Source of the DNA: Shewanella nanhaiensis
Lineage (GTDB): Bacteria > Pseudomonadota > Gammaproteobacteria > Enterobacterales > Shewanellaceae
DNA length: 41,007 nt
Reading direction: 5' to 3'
Assembly (NCBI RefSeq): GCF_019457885.1
Contig: NZ_JAHZST010000028.1
Location: forward strand, 1 to 41,007
Part shown: piece after piece, positions 15,669-25,313 of the stretch
How positions within the stretch are numbered: the first letter of the stretch is position 1
How the letters are laid out: every line of letters begins with the position of its first letter
Notes under the pieces: model-generated
What the model was told of the DNA's origin: nothing
The model's database searches: none
Seen by the model: the letters and a program-made list of their open reading frames with translations, nothing else
Translations under genes and position numbers: made by a program

Positions 15669-17225
15669 ATGATTTTAGAAGAGGTTGTTGAGTTATCGCG
15701 CTTTCAATTTGCGATGACGGCTATGTATCACTTCTTGTTTGTTCCCTTAACTTTGGGCTTGGCCTTTCTGCTTGCGATTATGGAATCACTCTATGTGATG
15801 ACTGACAAGCAGATTTATAAAGACATGACTAAATTTTGGGGTAAGTTGTTCGGTATTAACTTTGCTCTTGGTGTGGCCACTGGTCTCGCAATGGAGTTTC
15901 AGTTCGGTACAAACTGGTCCTATTACTCTCACTATGTCGGTGATATTTTCGGGGCACCTCTTGCTATTGAAGGGTTAATGGCCTTCTTCCTTGAATCAAC
16001 CTTAGTTGGTATGTTCTTCTTCGGATGGGATAGATTCAGTAAACGTCAACATCTTGCTGTGACTTGGTTAGTGGCATTGGGCTCGAATATGTCAGCCTTG
16101 TGGATCTTAGTCGCAAACGGCTGGATGCAACACCCAGTTGGCTCAGTATTCAACTACGAAACCATGCGTATGGAGATGACAAGCTTCGCTGAAGTGCTGT
16201 TCAATCCAGTTGCTCAGGTTAAGTTTGTTCACACAGTGGCATCTGGTTATGTTGCCGGCGCCATGTTTGTACTGGCTATCAGCTCTTACTACATTCTTAA
16301 GAAGCGTGACCTGCCTTTTGCTCGCCGTTCATTTGCGATTGCAGCAAGTTTTGGTATGGCATCAATTCTGTCGGTTATCGTACTGGGTGATGAATCTGGT
16401 TATAAAGTGGGTGAGGCGCAACGCGTTAAGCTTGCGGCTATTGAAGCTGAGTGGCACACAGAGCCTGCACCAGCAGCCTTTACTGCGGTAGGCTTCCCAA
16501 ACCAAGAAACCATGGAAACTGATTATGCAATTAAGATCCCATATGCAATGGGGATTATTGCGACGCGCTCGCTTGATGAGCAAGTAACAGGTATTCATGA
16601 TCTTATTGATGAGCATGAAGTTCGTATCCGTAATGGCATGAAAGCTTATGCTATGTTGACTGAGCTTCGTGCGGGTAATGAAACACCTGAACTGCGCGCG
16701 GCATTTGAAGAAGCTAAAGTCGATCTTGGTTATGGCCTGCTGCTTAAGCGTTATACCGATAATGTGGTTGATGCAACTGAGGAGCAGATTGTCGCTGCTG
16801 CTAAGGACTCTATTCCAAGCGTCGCGCCTATGTTCTGGTCATTCCGTATCATGGTTGGTGCCGGTATTATCATGCTGTTTGTGTTCGCTGCAGCCTTCTG
16901 GCAAAGCACGCGTCATCAAATAGAGGAAAAGCCTTGGGTATTGAAAGCTGCATTATACAGCTTGCCACTGCCTTGGATTGCAATTGAGTGTGGTTGGTTT
17001 GTGGCTGAATATGGCCGTCAACCTTGGACCATCTCTGAAGTGCTACCGACCTTCATGTCAGCATCGAGTCTGTCTGCAAGTGATCTTTGGTTTAGTATTA
17101 TCTCCATTTCTTTGTTCTACACTGTGTTGCTGATTATCGAAGCTTACTTAATGATTAAGTTTGCACGTAAGGGCCCAAGTAGTTTGAAGACTGGTCGTTA
17201 TCACTTTGAAAACCTTGATGCCTAA
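15669..17225 (+). CDS. cydA: Cytochrome bd ubiquinol oxidase subunit I
   Basis: CydA carries the quinol site and the haems b558, b595 and d of the bd oxidase, a high-affinity oxygen reductase in the inner membrane. ATG at 15669 gives 518 residues starting MILEEVVELSRFQFAMTAMY, aligning with E. coli MLDIVELSRLQFA. It has TAAGGAG six bases upstream, so the in-frame ATG at 15618 (17 extra residues) is rejected. Haem-ligand H21 is in MYHFLF. The long periplasmic Q-loop with GDESGYK and the region up to LLKRYT are present, so this is the long-loop type as in E. coli. The GRQPW motif precedes the last helices and the end LGPSSLKTGRYHFE-like block is kept. It is the first gene of cydABX. Confidence 0.97.
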   Translation: MILEEVVELSRFQFAMTAMYHFLFVPLTLGLAFLLAIMESLYVMTDKQIYKDMTKFWGKLFGINFALGVATGLAMEFQFGTNWSYYSHYVGDIFGAPLAIEGLMAFFLESTLVGMFFFGWDRFSKRQHLAVTWLVALGSNMSALWILVANGWMQHPVGSVFNYETMRMEMTSFAEVLFNPVAQVKFVHTVASGYVAGAMFVLAISSYYILKKRDLPFARRSFAIAASFGMASILSVIVLGDESGYKVGEAQRVKLAAIEAEWHTEPAPAAFTAVGFPNQETMETDYAIKIPYAMGIIATRSLDEQVTGIHDLIDEHEVRIRNGMKAYAMLTELRAGNETPELRAAFEEAKVDLGYGLLLKRYTDNVVDATEEQIVAAAKDSIPSVAPMFWSFRIMVGAGIIMLFVFAAAFWQSTRHQIEEKPWVLKAALYSLPLPWIAIECGWFVAEYGRQPWTISEVLPTFMSASSLSASDLWFSIISISLFYTVLLIIEAYLMIKFARKGPSSLKTGRYHFENLDA

Positions 17226-17240
17226 ACGGGAGATCTGATT

Positions 17241-18380
17241 ATGTTTGATTATGAAATGTTAAGATTGATCTGGTGGGCGCTGATTGGCGTGCTCTTTATT
17301 GGTTTCGCTGTGACAGATGGTTTCGATATGGGGGTGGGTGCACTTTTACCAATTATTGGTAAAGATGACACAGAGCGCCGTATCATGATCAACTCGATAG
17401 CACCTCATTGGGATGGCAACCAAGTTTGGTTAATCACAGCTGGTGGTGCTCTGTTCGCTGCTTGGCCTATGGTGTACGGCGTCTCCTTTTCTGGATTCTA
17501 CGTCGCCATGATGTTGGTGCTATTTGCCCTATTTTTACGTCCTGTAGGCTTCGATTACCGCTCTAAAATTGAAGATCCAAGATGGCGTAAGTCATGGGAT
17601 TGGGCGCTATTTGTTGGTGGGTTCGTTCCGCCGCTAATCATAGGTGTTGCTTTTGGTAACTTGTTGCAAGGTGTGCCATTCAATTTCGATGAATACTTGC
17701 GTGCAACATACCATGGCGGTTTCTTTGGACTGCTAAACCCATTCGGTCTGCTTGCGGGTATCGTCTGTGTCAGCATGTTTATGATGCAAGGTGCAACCTG
17801 GTTACAGATGAAAACTGAAGGTGAGTTAAGAGTACGTGCTGCTAATGCATCTCAAATCTTATCGATAGTTCTGTTTATCTGTTTCGCCGCTGCGGGTGTG
17901 TGGTTGGTTAATGGTATCGACGGTTATGTTATTACGTCGACGATTGATACCTACGGGATCTCAGATCCGACCTTGAAAACGGTAGCGGTTGAAGCGGGCG
18001 CTTGGTTAACAAACTATGACAAATACCCAATCACCATGTTGTTCCCTGTTTTAGGCTTGGTGATGCCGATTCTGGTCTTGTTCTCAAGCCGTCTCAATCG
18101 CAGTGGTTTTGCCTTCCTGTTTAGCTCACTAGCGATAGCTGCAGTGATCTTAACTTGTGGCGCAGCTATGTTCCCATTTGTTATGCCATCTTCACTTGAG
18201 CCAAACGTGAGTTTGACCATGTGGGATTCGACAGCAAGTGAAGTCTCTCTTACTGTGATGACTTGGGCTGCTATCATCTTTGTACCTATTGTACTTAGCT
18301 ACACTGTGTACACCTATTTGAAGATGTTTGGCCGCTTGTCTCGTAGCTTTATTGATAACAATAAGACGTCACTATACTAA
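17241..18380 (+). CDS. cydB: Cytochrome bd ubiquinol oxidase subunit II
   Basis: CydB is the second integral-membrane subunit and supports haem insertion and complex assembly. The protein has 379 residues, as in E. coli. The N-terminus has MFDYEMLRLIWWALIGVLF, followed by GFDMGVGALLP, HWDGNQVWLITAGGALFAAWP and RPVGFDYRSK, all family signatures. Hydrophobic segments cover most of the chain. It starts 15 bases after the cydA stop with GGGAG upstream of ATG, and cydX follows 15 bases after its stop, so the three genes form one operon. Confidence 0.97.
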   Translation: MFDYEMLRLIWWALIGVLFIGFAVTDGFDMGVGALLPIIGKDDTERRIMINSIAPHWDGNQVWLITAGGALFAAWPMVYGVSFSGFYVAMMLVLFALFLRPVGFDYRSKIEDPRWRKSWDWALFVGGFVPPLIIGVAFGNLLQGVPFNFDEYLRATYHGGFFGLLNPFGLLAGIVCVSMFMMQGATWLQMKTEGELRVRAANASQILSIVLFICFAAAGVWLVNGIDGYVITSTIDTYGISDPTLKTVAVEAGAWLTNYDKYPITMLFPVLGLVMPILVLFSSRLNRSGFAFLFSSLAIAAVILTCGAAMFPFVMPSSLEPNVSLTMWDSTASEVSLTVMTWAAIIFVPIVLSYTVYTYLKMFGRLSRSFIDNNKTSLY

Positions 18381-18395
18381 TAAGGAGCCGACATT

Positions 18396-18512
18396 ATGTG
18401 GTACTTTGCTTGGATACTAGGTGTATTGCTGGCGTGTTCATTTGGTATTATCAACGCGTTATGGCTTGAGAATACCGAAAACATGGACAGAGACACCGAA
18501 AATAAAGATTAG
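18396..18512 (+). CDS. cydX: Cytochrome bd small subunit CydX
   Basis: A 38-residue single-pass membrane protein that stabilises the haems in the CydAB complex. It begins MWYFAWILGVLLACSFGIIN, nearly identical to the start of E. coli CydX, and ends in an acidic tail (ENTENMDRDTENKD) that is more charged than in E. coli. TAAGGAG lies seven to nine bases before the ATG at 18396. The gene follows cydB by 15 bases and is closed by a strong terminator, and no ybgE-like gene follows. Confidence 0.95.
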   Translation: MWYFAWILGVLLACSFGIINALWLENTENMDRDTENKD

Positions 18513-18537
18513 TCACTTACCGATAAAGTAAGTCGAT

Positions 18538-18580
18538 AAAAAAGCCCCGCCCTTGAGAAAGGTGCGGGGCTTTTTGTTTT
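18538..18580 (+). terminator. Intrinsic terminator of cydABX
   Basis: AAAGCCCCGC pairs with GCGGGGCTTT, with a further partly paired CCTT/AAGG inside, followed by TTTTTGTTTT. A-rich flanks make it work in either direction. Confidence 0.93.
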
Positions 18581-18724
18581 TAAAGAAGGTAAAGGAGCAG
18601 GTCCTAGGAAGAGCAGGCGCTAGGAAAAGCTAAGATGAGCGCTCTGCAGCCTTACGGAACGTTCGCAGACTCACTCACGGAAGATAAAGCCTACCAATTA
18701 ACACTGGTAGGCAGTGTTATGCAT
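18581..18724. other. Intergenic stretch with short repeats and a hairpin
   Basis: It has two tandem-like copies of GAGCAGG..CTAGGAA (about 18596-18625) and an 8-pair hairpin GCCTACCA/TGGTAGGC (18689-18696 and 18705-18712). No gene is seen. The sequence CCTTACGGAACGTTCGCAGACTC-like part between them has the look of a genus-specific intergenic repeat, which cannot be verified here. Confidence 0.35.
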
Positions 18725-18754
18725 AAAAAAGGCAACAGTGAAAACTGTTGCCTT
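18725..18754 (-). terminator. Intrinsic terminator of the chemoreceptor gene
   Basis: AAGGCAACAGT (18729-18739) and ACTGTTGCCTT (18744-18754) form a perfect 11-pair stem with a GAAA loop. On the minus strand six T follow. It lies 27 bases beyond the stop of the leftward gene. Confidence 0.93.
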
Positions 18755-18781
18755 ATAAACTAACCGAGTTTAGGTTAAAGG

Positions 18782-20785
18782 TTAGGCTTTAAACACGCTG
18801 ATCTGCTGTTTTATCTCTAGGGCTAAATCAGTTAAGCCTTGAGCTACATCGACATTCTCCCCAGCTCTCTGCTCTCCCTCTCTGGCAAGCTCAGTGATCT
18901 GATGTAGATTACGGGTTATCTCCTCTGCGACGGCGCTCTGCTGCTCAGTAGCACTGGCGATGCTGCTAGAAGCGATAGCGAGCTCGCCTATGCTTTCGGT
19001 TATCTGATTGAGCTGGCTGCTTGCTTGTTCACCTTGAGTTGCAGAAGCTTGGCCTAGTTGATGGCTCTGACCCATCTGCTTGGCTGTATTCTTTACCTGA
19101 GACTGCAGCTGCCCTATGGTGTGGCTAATCTCTGCAATTGAGGTTTGTGTGCGCTGAGCTAAAGTACGCACCTCATCGGCGACGACAGCAAAGCCTCGAC
19201 CTTGCTCCCCTGCACGGGCAGCTTCGATAGCGGCATTGAGTGCCAGTAGATTGGTTTGCTCAGCTATACCATTAATCACCTCGGTGACCTTGCTGATGGC
19301 TTGGCTCTCTTTAGTGACATTTTCAACACTGACATGGCTAGTGTTAAGTTGATCACTGAGTTCAGCTAAACCTTTTACCACTAGGCTAAGTTGATTATGT
19401 CCCTCTCTGGAAGCGTTATCGACCTGTTGACTCTTATGAGCTCCTTCGCTGGCATGGGTTGCTACATCACGTATGGAGGTGGACATCTCCTCGATGGCGG
19501 TGGCAATTTGATCGGTTTGTGCCATCAAGGAGAGGGCCTCTTCACCATTAAGCTTTGCCGTCTCTTGGGCGTGGGCGGCTTGTACCTCTAAGGTACTGAC
19601 CGATTGCTGTAGCGCTGTAATAAGTAGCCGTAAGCTTTCAGCCATTGAAGAGGTGCTGATGGTGATCCTATCGACTTCGTTATTACTGTTGGAACTTGGT
19701 GTATCAAACTCTTGTGACAGATCGCCTTTACCCAGTTTATCGAGCTGTAGTTGAAGTTCCTTTAAAGGACGCAGTGTCTTAACTAGAACAAAAAAGAGTA
19801 AAACCGTGATGGCTATGATCCCCAGAATACTGACGATGGCATTAATGCTGAGGAGTTTAAGGCTCTCCTCATTTAATTCACTGGTTTTAGCTATACCAAT
19901 TAATGCCCAGTTCCAACCTGGAATCATGACCGTATAGGCATACATATCTTCATTGTTACGGTTGTTATAACGCCATGAACCTTTGTCTGTCAGCGCCTGA
20001 GATACACTAAGCCCATCTAATTTTTGGGCATCCAATTTGGTGTCGACGGCATAGCTTGGGTGGGCGACAACAGCTTGGTCGTTTTCACGTATGATAAGGA
20101 AATGCCCTGACTCCTCAATTGTTAACTTGTTCATCGCTTGCTGCAGCTGAACTAAGGACTCGGTGATATCAAAGCCTATGTATAAGATCCCAATAATATC
20201 GCCCTCTATGCTCATAATGGGGCGGTATACCGTCATATAGTCTTTGCCGAATAACTTGGCATAACCTTCATAGGTCTCTCCCTTCATCAAGGTGGCATAG
20301 CCTGGATGGCTCTTGCCTAAATAGGTACCTAGTGCTCGTTTACCGTTGGCTTTTTTGAGTGAGGTCGAGATCCGCAGGAAGTCATCACCATCACGAACAA
20401 AGAGGGTTGCGGTGCCGCCAGTGAGATTAGAGAAGCGATCGACCTTACTTTTAGAGGCATTGATCTGTTCTCTTTCATGGGCAAGGGCTGGGGTAACTTT
20501 TCCCAATACTTTGACCGTTTTATCGGGTTTTCTAAACTGACCGGGGTACATAGCACGCAGGACATCGGCGCTGCGCCTAGCGAGCATCAATAGGCTAGTA
20601 TATTGGACTTCGATAAGGTCGGCTGTTCCCTGCATCTGAGCCTGCATGGCAGCAACGGCTTTCTCCTCCAGTACCTGTGATGAGGTGAAGTAGGTAATAC
20701 TGCCTATCAAGCTGAAGATAATGATAGTCAGAATTAGGGCTAAGGTGCCTATCTGTTTCGCAATTGGCCAGTTTTTATAATTCAT
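18782..20785 (-). CDS. Methyl-accepting chemotaxis protein with periplasmic Cache sensor
   Basis: An inner-membrane chemoreceptor that senses an unknown small molecule and signals to CheA through CheW. The start is taken at the ATG at 20785 (MNYKNWPIAKQIGTLAL), giving 667 residues; an ATG at 20830 would add 15 residues that do not look like part of the first helix. The first membrane helix is at about 12-34. The periplasmic Cache_3/Cache_2-type domain (about 40-300) has LFVRDGDDFLRISTSL and PIMSIEGDIIGILYIGFDI. A second helix is near 305-330, followed by HAMP. The cytoplasmic hairpin tip is EQTNLLALNAAIEAARAGEQ. No CheR-binding pentapeptide is seen at the end. Confidence 0.93.
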   Translation of the reverse strand: MNYKNWPIAKQIGTLALILTIIIFSLIGSITYFTSSQVLEEKAVAAMQAQMQGTADLIEVQYTSLLMLARRSADVLRAMYPGQFRKPDKTVKVLGKVTPALAHEREQINASKSKVDRFSNLTGGTATLFVRDGDDFLRISTSLKKANGKRALGTYLGKSHPGYATLMKGETYEGYAKLFGKDYMTVYRPIMSIEGDIIGILYIGFDITESLVQLQQAMNKLTIEESGHFLIIRENDQAVVAHPSYAVDTKLDAQKLDGLSVSQALTDKGSWRYNNRNNEDMYAYTVMIPGWNWALIGIAKTSELNEESLKLLSINAIVSILGIIAITVLLFFVLVKTLRPLKELQLQLDKLGKGDLSQEFDTPSSNSNNEVDRITISTSSMAESLRLLITALQQSVSTLEVQAAHAQETAKLNGEEALSLMAQTDQIATAIEEMSTSIRDVATHASEGAHKSQQVDNASREGHNQLSLVVKGLAELSDQLNTSHVSVENVTKESQAISKVTEVINGIAEQTNLLALNAAIEAARAGEQGRGFAVVADEVRTLAQRTQTSIAEISHTIGQLQSQVKNTAKQMGQSHQLGQASATQGEQASSQLNQITESIGELAIASSSIASATEQQSAVAEEITRNLHQITELAREGEQRAGENVDVAQGLTDLALEIKQQISVFKA

Positions 20786-20971
20786 GGGTAGATCCACTCT
20801 TATTATGGTAAGTGGTAATGTAAAACACATTATCTTTCAATGAATTGATATAGGTCTAAAAGCGATACTTATTTAAGCAATTTTATGAGCTTATTTGTTT
20901 TTATGTTGATCTTGTTCACATTTGTAATGAGTGTAACTCGAGAGGCGGTATTGGGAGTTAAGGCGGGTCAT

Positions 20972-21000
20972 GCCGAAGCACTTAACTGCAGTGCTTCGGC
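20972..21000. other. Hairpin between the RND gene and the chemoreceptor gene
   Basis: GCCGAAGCACT (20972-20982) and AGTGCTTCGGC (20990-21000) form an 11-pair stem with a 7-base loop, about 28 bases beyond the RND stop. Neither strand has a T-run after it, so it may be a stability hairpin or Rho-assisted end. Confidence 0.5.
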
Positions 21001-21027
21001 TGAGATTGATACAGATACTGATTGGTA

Positions 21028-24000
21028 TTAGCTCTCTAAGGGGAGCTGTTTCGTTAAGTTGGCACAGTGTTTTCTTGGTGTCATAAACAGCTGATACATG
21101 GTGGGAACCCAAACAAGAGAGAGTAAGGTTGTTAACAGTGTACCGCCAGCAATCGCGATAGCAAAAGGAGGCCAGAAACCACCACCTGCTATGATGAGCG
21201 GCAAAAAGCCGCCTATGGTAGTAATGGTGGTTGAGCCAATATGACGGCCACAACTTGATACAACACTGACTACGTTGGAGATATTTCCCCCTCTTGCGTC
21301 ATCTTGATCTTCAAGCTCCGCCAAGATAACAATGGCAGCATTAATGGCAAGCCCCATTAGACCTAGTAAGCCGATAATCACGGTAAACCCAAAAGGGTAG
21401 CCAAACAGATAGACGGCGAGTAACCCAAGCCCCGCAGATTGAAGGGCACTAAAGAGAATAATGGCCGTTAATCTGAATGAATTAAATGAGAGCACAACGG
21501 TTGCCAGAAGCAGCGTGACCACGAGCACGACATTTGACAGTAAATTACCCACGGCCTCATTACGCTTGGCACTTTCACCACCGACCTCAATACGGTAGCC
21601 CGCAGGCAGTGATATTGCATCAATGCGGGTTTTGGCATCGTCCAGTACCTGCTGTGGCAGAACGCCGCTAACAATATAGGCTTCTATGGTGTTAACTCTC
21701 TGGCCATCTCTTCGTGGAATTGCCCCTCTGCTCACCTCTATTTTATCACTGGCCAGTGCCGAGAGTGGAATACCTGTGCCAGAAGGGGAGACGAGATTTA
21801 TCTCCGAAAGCTTGGTTTGTTGCTCGCGAGTGCTGTCTTGTAACCTTACCCTGATGGGAAGAGACTCTGTTTGCTCAAGTAAGCTGCCTCCATTGATCCC
21901 TGTGGTCGCCATCTGGATCTGCTTGGCGATATCGGTAAGGTTTAGCCCGCTCATTAAACTGGCATCTTCATTGATCTGAAACCACACCTTAGGCGCACCA
22001 GCACTAAGGGTTGCTCGAGTGTGAATAACATCTGGAGTGTTGCTTAAAACCCGCCTAACTTCATCACCTATCACCCTTAATTGATCTAGGTTAGGGCCAA
22101 ATACTCTTAATTCAACAGGGGCGTTGAATGGTGGGCCTTGTTCCAGTTTTCGTACTAAAACTTGCGCTGCTGGGAAGCTTGAATCTAAGTTCTGTTGAAG
22201 TTTAGGGATCAACGCATTTGCAGTGGCAAAGTCAGTGACTTTCACCATAGCTTGGGCATAGTTGCTGGCCCCTTGTTGACGCTGCAAAAGGTTGTAGTAG
22301 AAAGAGGGGGTATTACCGCCAACGACCCAGTCGATTCGGGTTATCCCGTCGGTTGTGCGAAGGTGAGAGTCCATTTTTTCAATATAGGCTCGGGTGCTGT
22401 TTACACTGGCTTGGGGAGGCAGGTAAACCTCTATCTGAAACATATCTCTGTCTGAAGGGGGAAAGAACTGCTCTGTCATCTTGCCAGCTGCGATAAATCC
22501 GAGCACTGGGATAATGCCAATCAACAGCGCCGAGATAATAGGGCGTTTTAGCGCTACGGTGAGCGTTGTATGAAATAACCGACTGACAAAGGGGAGGGAG
22601 ATCCCCCTCTGATACCACTGCTGCTCGCTGCCACTCACACCAAATCGCCCCGCAAGACCAGCAATTAAGGTGTGGGAGATAAGATAGGAGCCTACTAGAG
22701 CGAACATGACTGAGATAGCGATACCGCCAACAAACTCCCCTGCTGCACCAGGCATTAGGACGATAGGCGCAAATGCAAGCATGGTGGTGATGGTTGAACC
22801 AGCAAGGGGAAGCCAGAGGTGATGCAGTGTTTTACTGACCGCCTCTAGTCTTGATAAACCTTGTTGTCTTCTCTGGGCGATAGCATCGACGATAACAATG
22901 GCATTATCCACCATGATCCCCAGTGCCACCACTAAACCTGTGACTGACATCTGATGGATCGGCAGGCCGATGTACTTCATGCAGGCTAAGGTGAACAGGG
23001 CTGTTAATGGCAGAGAGAGGGAGACAATCAATGCATTGCGCAGTCCAAGGGTTAACATCAATACAACTAAGATGATGATAAAACCCAGTAATAGGCTGCC
23101 AACTAAACCGCCGAGTCGCTCAGTGGTGTAACCCTCTTGATCAAATAGCCACTGGATCTCAATATTGGCAGGAATACTCGTTTGTAGCTCATCGACTGAC
23201 GCTCTGACTCTCTCTAACCAGAGGTCGACACGGGTATTGTTAAGCATGCGGGCCGAGACCATGACCCCTTGCTCCTGCTCAATGAGTGCGATGGAGTTGG
23301 CTGGAGTTTTAGCTTGCCTTTTGATGGTTGCAATATCGCCTAAGCGAATGATCTGTCCCAGTTCATCCACTTTCAATGGCACTTGGCGAACACGGGTGAC
23401 TGAATCGAGCTCACCAGAGACTTCGATAAGTGCACGAAAGTTATTGTTATTTATCTCACCCGCGGAGACTTTTGTGTCTGCATTTTCAAGAATTTGTGCT
23501 ATCGCAGCAGGGGTAAGCTTGAGTTGGTTGGCCTTATTGCCATCGAGTTCGACTAAGATCTCTTCGGTAGGAGCACCATAGAGTATCACGAAATCTGTAC
23601 CGCTAACTAAACGCAAGCGGCTCTGTAACTCCTTGGCGTATCGGTTAAGCATGTCGGTGCGAACCTCTCCACCCCCTTTCCACACAAGTCCTAAAATCGC
23701 TGTGCTGGCATAGCCTATTTGATCGTCTAAAGTGGGGCTAAGTGCCGCTGAAGGAAGGAGTGATTTGGCATCTGCAACCAGATCTCTGGCTCTGGACCAC
23801 ACAGGATCGGTATCGATAACCTCATCTTTAAGTTCCAGTTGAATGACCGAGATCCCAGGTCTTGAGGTGGACTGAACCAGTTTTATCTCTTCGAGCCGGC
23901 GAAGCTGGTTTTCGAGTACTTCGGTGACCAAGGCTTCGACACGCTCGGCAGAGGCTCCGGGGTAGTGAGTGATCACTGATGAGAAACGGTTGGTTATATC

Positions 24001-24108
24001 GGGATCTTCCATGCGAGGTAAGCTAGATATAGCGCCAAAACCCGCCACTATCAGCAAGGCAATGAACAGACTCGCCAGCCTACCGTTTTCGACAAAAGCT
24101 TTGATCAT
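21028..24108 (-). CDS. RND efflux transporter, inner-membrane pump subunit
   Basis: An AcrB/MexB-superfamily pump of 1026 residues, the usual length, that would export hydrophobic compounds with the membrane fusion protein encoded upstream and an outer-membrane channel from elsewhere. The N-terminal helix, two large periplasmic loops (about 35-330 and 560-850) and two groups of membrane helices are evident. In the TM4 proton relay the usual Asp-Asp pair is D401-N402 (GIMVDNAIVIVD). In TM10 the usual Lys-Asn is I922-N923 (GLAINAAIVIL). ATG at 24108 has GAGGTG just upstream, overlapping the stop of the preceding gene; only 3 bases separate them. No substrate can be assigned. Confidence 0.93.
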   Translation of the reverse strand: MIKAFVENGRLASLFIALLIVAGFGAISSLPRMEDPDITNRFSSVITHYPGASAERVEALVTEVLENQLRRLEEIKLVQSTSRPGISVIQLELKDEVIDTDPVWSRARDLVADAKSLLPSAALSPTLDDQIGYASTAILGLVWKGGGEVRTDMLNRYAKELQSRLRLVSGTDFVILYGAPTEEILVELDGNKANQLKLTPAAIAQILENADTKVSAGEINNNNFRALIEVSGELDSVTRVRQVPLKVDELGQIIRLGDIATIKRQAKTPANSIALIEQEQGVMVSARMLNNTRVDLWLERVRASVDELQTSIPANIEIQWLFDQEGYTTERLGGLVGSLLLGFIIILVVLMLTLGLRNALIVSLSLPLTALFTLACMKYIGLPIHQMSVTGLVVALGIMVDNAIVIVDAIAQRRQQGLSRLEAVSKTLHHLWLPLAGSTITTMLAFAPIVLMPGAAGEFVGGIAISVMFALVGSYLISHTLIAGLAGRFGVSGSEQQWYQRGISLPFVSRLFHTTLTVALKRPIISALLIGIIPVLGFIAAGKMTEQFFPPSDRDMFQIEVYLPPQASVNSTRAYIEKMDSHLRTTDGITRIDWVVGGNTPSFYYNLLQRQQGASNYAQAMVKVTDFATANALIPKLQQNLDSSFPAAQVLVRKLEQGPPFNAPVELRVFGPNLDQLRVIGDEVRRVLSNTPDVIHTRATLSAGAPKVWFQINEDASLMSGLNLTDIAKQIQMATTGINGGSLLEQTESLPIRVRLQDSTREQQTKLSEINLVSPSGTGIPLSALASDKIEVSRGAIPRRDGQRVNTIEAYIVSGVLPQQVLDDAKTRIDAISLPAGYRIEVGGESAKRNEAVGNLLSNVVLVVTLLLATVVLSFNSFRLTAIILFSALQSAGLGLLAVYLFGYPFGFTVIIGLLGLMGLAINAAIVILAELEDQDDARGGNISNVVSVVSSCGRHIGSTTITTIGGFLPLIIAGGGFWPPFAIAIAGGTLLTTLLSLVWVPTMYQLFMTPRKHCANLTKQLPLES

Positions 24109-24111
24109 GGA

Positions 24112-25239
24112 TCACCTCGCTGCTACGTTTGTGTTGCGCTTGACCTGCTGACCAACAACGAGTTTATGCAGTCCTTGGGTGATATAATCTTCATTAACCT
24201 TGAGAGCGCCTTGAATGTAAGCCATATCTTCCTTGGTATAGAGGATCTCAATATCCCGTCGTTCGATATTAAAAGTGCCTTTATCGGCCCCTGAATCGCT
24301 ATTTGAGGTGATCACATAGAGGTTCCACAAGCCTCTTATTCCGTCGGTAAGCGCCGAAATGGGCACCCAATAACCGTTTTGGTAGATATCTGTTTTATAG
24401 ATTAAATAGGCGATTTCACCATTGATCACCTGAGCATCAATTGGCAGGGATAACCTTAATGGTACGGTACGTGTAACTGGGTTAACTTCTGCGCCTTTTC
24501 CCTCAATTTGGGCTGTGTAGCTGTTATTGCCAACCTTGAGTAATACGTCTTGCTTGGTGTTGAGCTGCTGAGCAAGTTTGACGGGGACCCCCACAAAGGC
24601 TTGAGGGTTTCTGTTTTGAACAAGGGTAAATATAGGCGTTCCTAATGCAACGACTTCGCCCAGATTACTGTTTCGCTTGCTTATTACGCCACTAAAAGGC
24701 GCAAGCAGTGATGACTTCTCTATTCGTAATGCATTGGCAAGCTTTGAAGCGACGAGTCTCTTCTTAGCTGCTAATAGGCTGTTTAATTGACCTTTAAGTT
24801 CATCAAGTTGCTGCTCTGACGTGTAACCCTGTTTTTGTAGCTCAAGACTACGATTTAAGGTATTTCTGGCAAGGGTGAGATCGGCGCTGTTTTGTGACAA
24901 GCTGGCGTCAATCTCTGCTCTTTCTGCTTCGAGTAAACGTGTGTCTAGCTGTGCCAATAACTGACCTTTTTCGACACTGTCACCACTGTCTACGGCGAGT
25001 GATTTTAGCTTTCCTGACAGCTCAAAGCCTATTCCTGTGGTATTTCCGGCTCTAATTGTGCCGGTAAACTCCTGTGTATGTTGATAGGAGTTCGATAGCG
25101 TTAGGCTCTCTGTTGTCACGGTTTGTAATTGAGCTTGTGTACTGTGAGTGGTCACTTCTCCCTGACAAGCGCTCAGAAGGCCGCTAACTAGCATAGCCAT
25201 TATGATTTTGTTCTGGAATATATCGGTTATAATATTCAT
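24112..25239 (-). CDS. RND efflux membrane fusion protein (periplasmic adaptor lipoprotein)
   Basis: This HlyD/AcrA-type adaptor links the pump to an outer-membrane channel. The 375-residue chain begins with a lipoprotein signal ending LLSAC (Cys25). Then come a beta-barrel/lipoyl part with GFELSGKLKSLAVDSGDSV and KGQLLAQLD, a helical hairpin (about 105-175), the second lipoyl half LLAPFSGVISKRNSNLGEVV, and the barrel and membrane-proximal domains. It is the first gene of a two-gene operon divergent from a TetR repressor gene, and two palindromes lie in the shared promoter region. No outer-membrane component is encoded here, so a shared TolC-like channel is inferred. Confidence 0.92.
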   Translation of the reverse strand: MNIITDIFQNKIIMAMLVSGLLSACQGEVTTHSTQAQLQTVTTESLTLSNSYQHTQEFTGTIRAGNTTGIGFELSGKLKSLAVDSGDSVEKGQLLAQLDTRLLEAERAEIDASLSQNSADLTLARNTLNRSLELQKQGYTSEQQLDELKGQLNSLLAAKKRLVASKLANALRIEKSSLLAPFSGVISKRNSNLGEVVALGTPIFTLVQNRNPQAFVGVPVKLAQQLNTKQDVLLKVGNNSYTAQIEGKGAEVNPVTRTVPLRLSLPIDAQVINGEIAYLIYKTDIYQNGYWVPISALTDGIRGLWNLYVITSNSDSGADKGTFNIERRDIEILYTKEDMAYIQGALKVNEDYITQGLHKLVVGQQVKRNTNVAAR

Positions 25240-25285
25240 CCTGATCCGCTGTCCTGGTTAATGTGGGGTAGCAAACTTGTTAAAC

Positions 25286-25301
25286 TAGACTGTCTAGTCT
25301 A
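25286..25301. promoter_or_regulatory. TetR-type operator, copy 1
   Basis: TAGACTGTCTAGTCTA is a palindrome (6-base arms around 4 bases). It lies between the divergent efflux operon and the TetR gene and matches copy 2 at 15 of 16 bases. Confidence 0.8.
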
Positions 25302-25313
25302 TTTTGAAAGAAC

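Noticed and set aside
20972..21000. Intrinsic terminator for the RND operon
   Set aside because: The hairpin is strong but has no T-run on either strand, so it was listed only as a hairpin.
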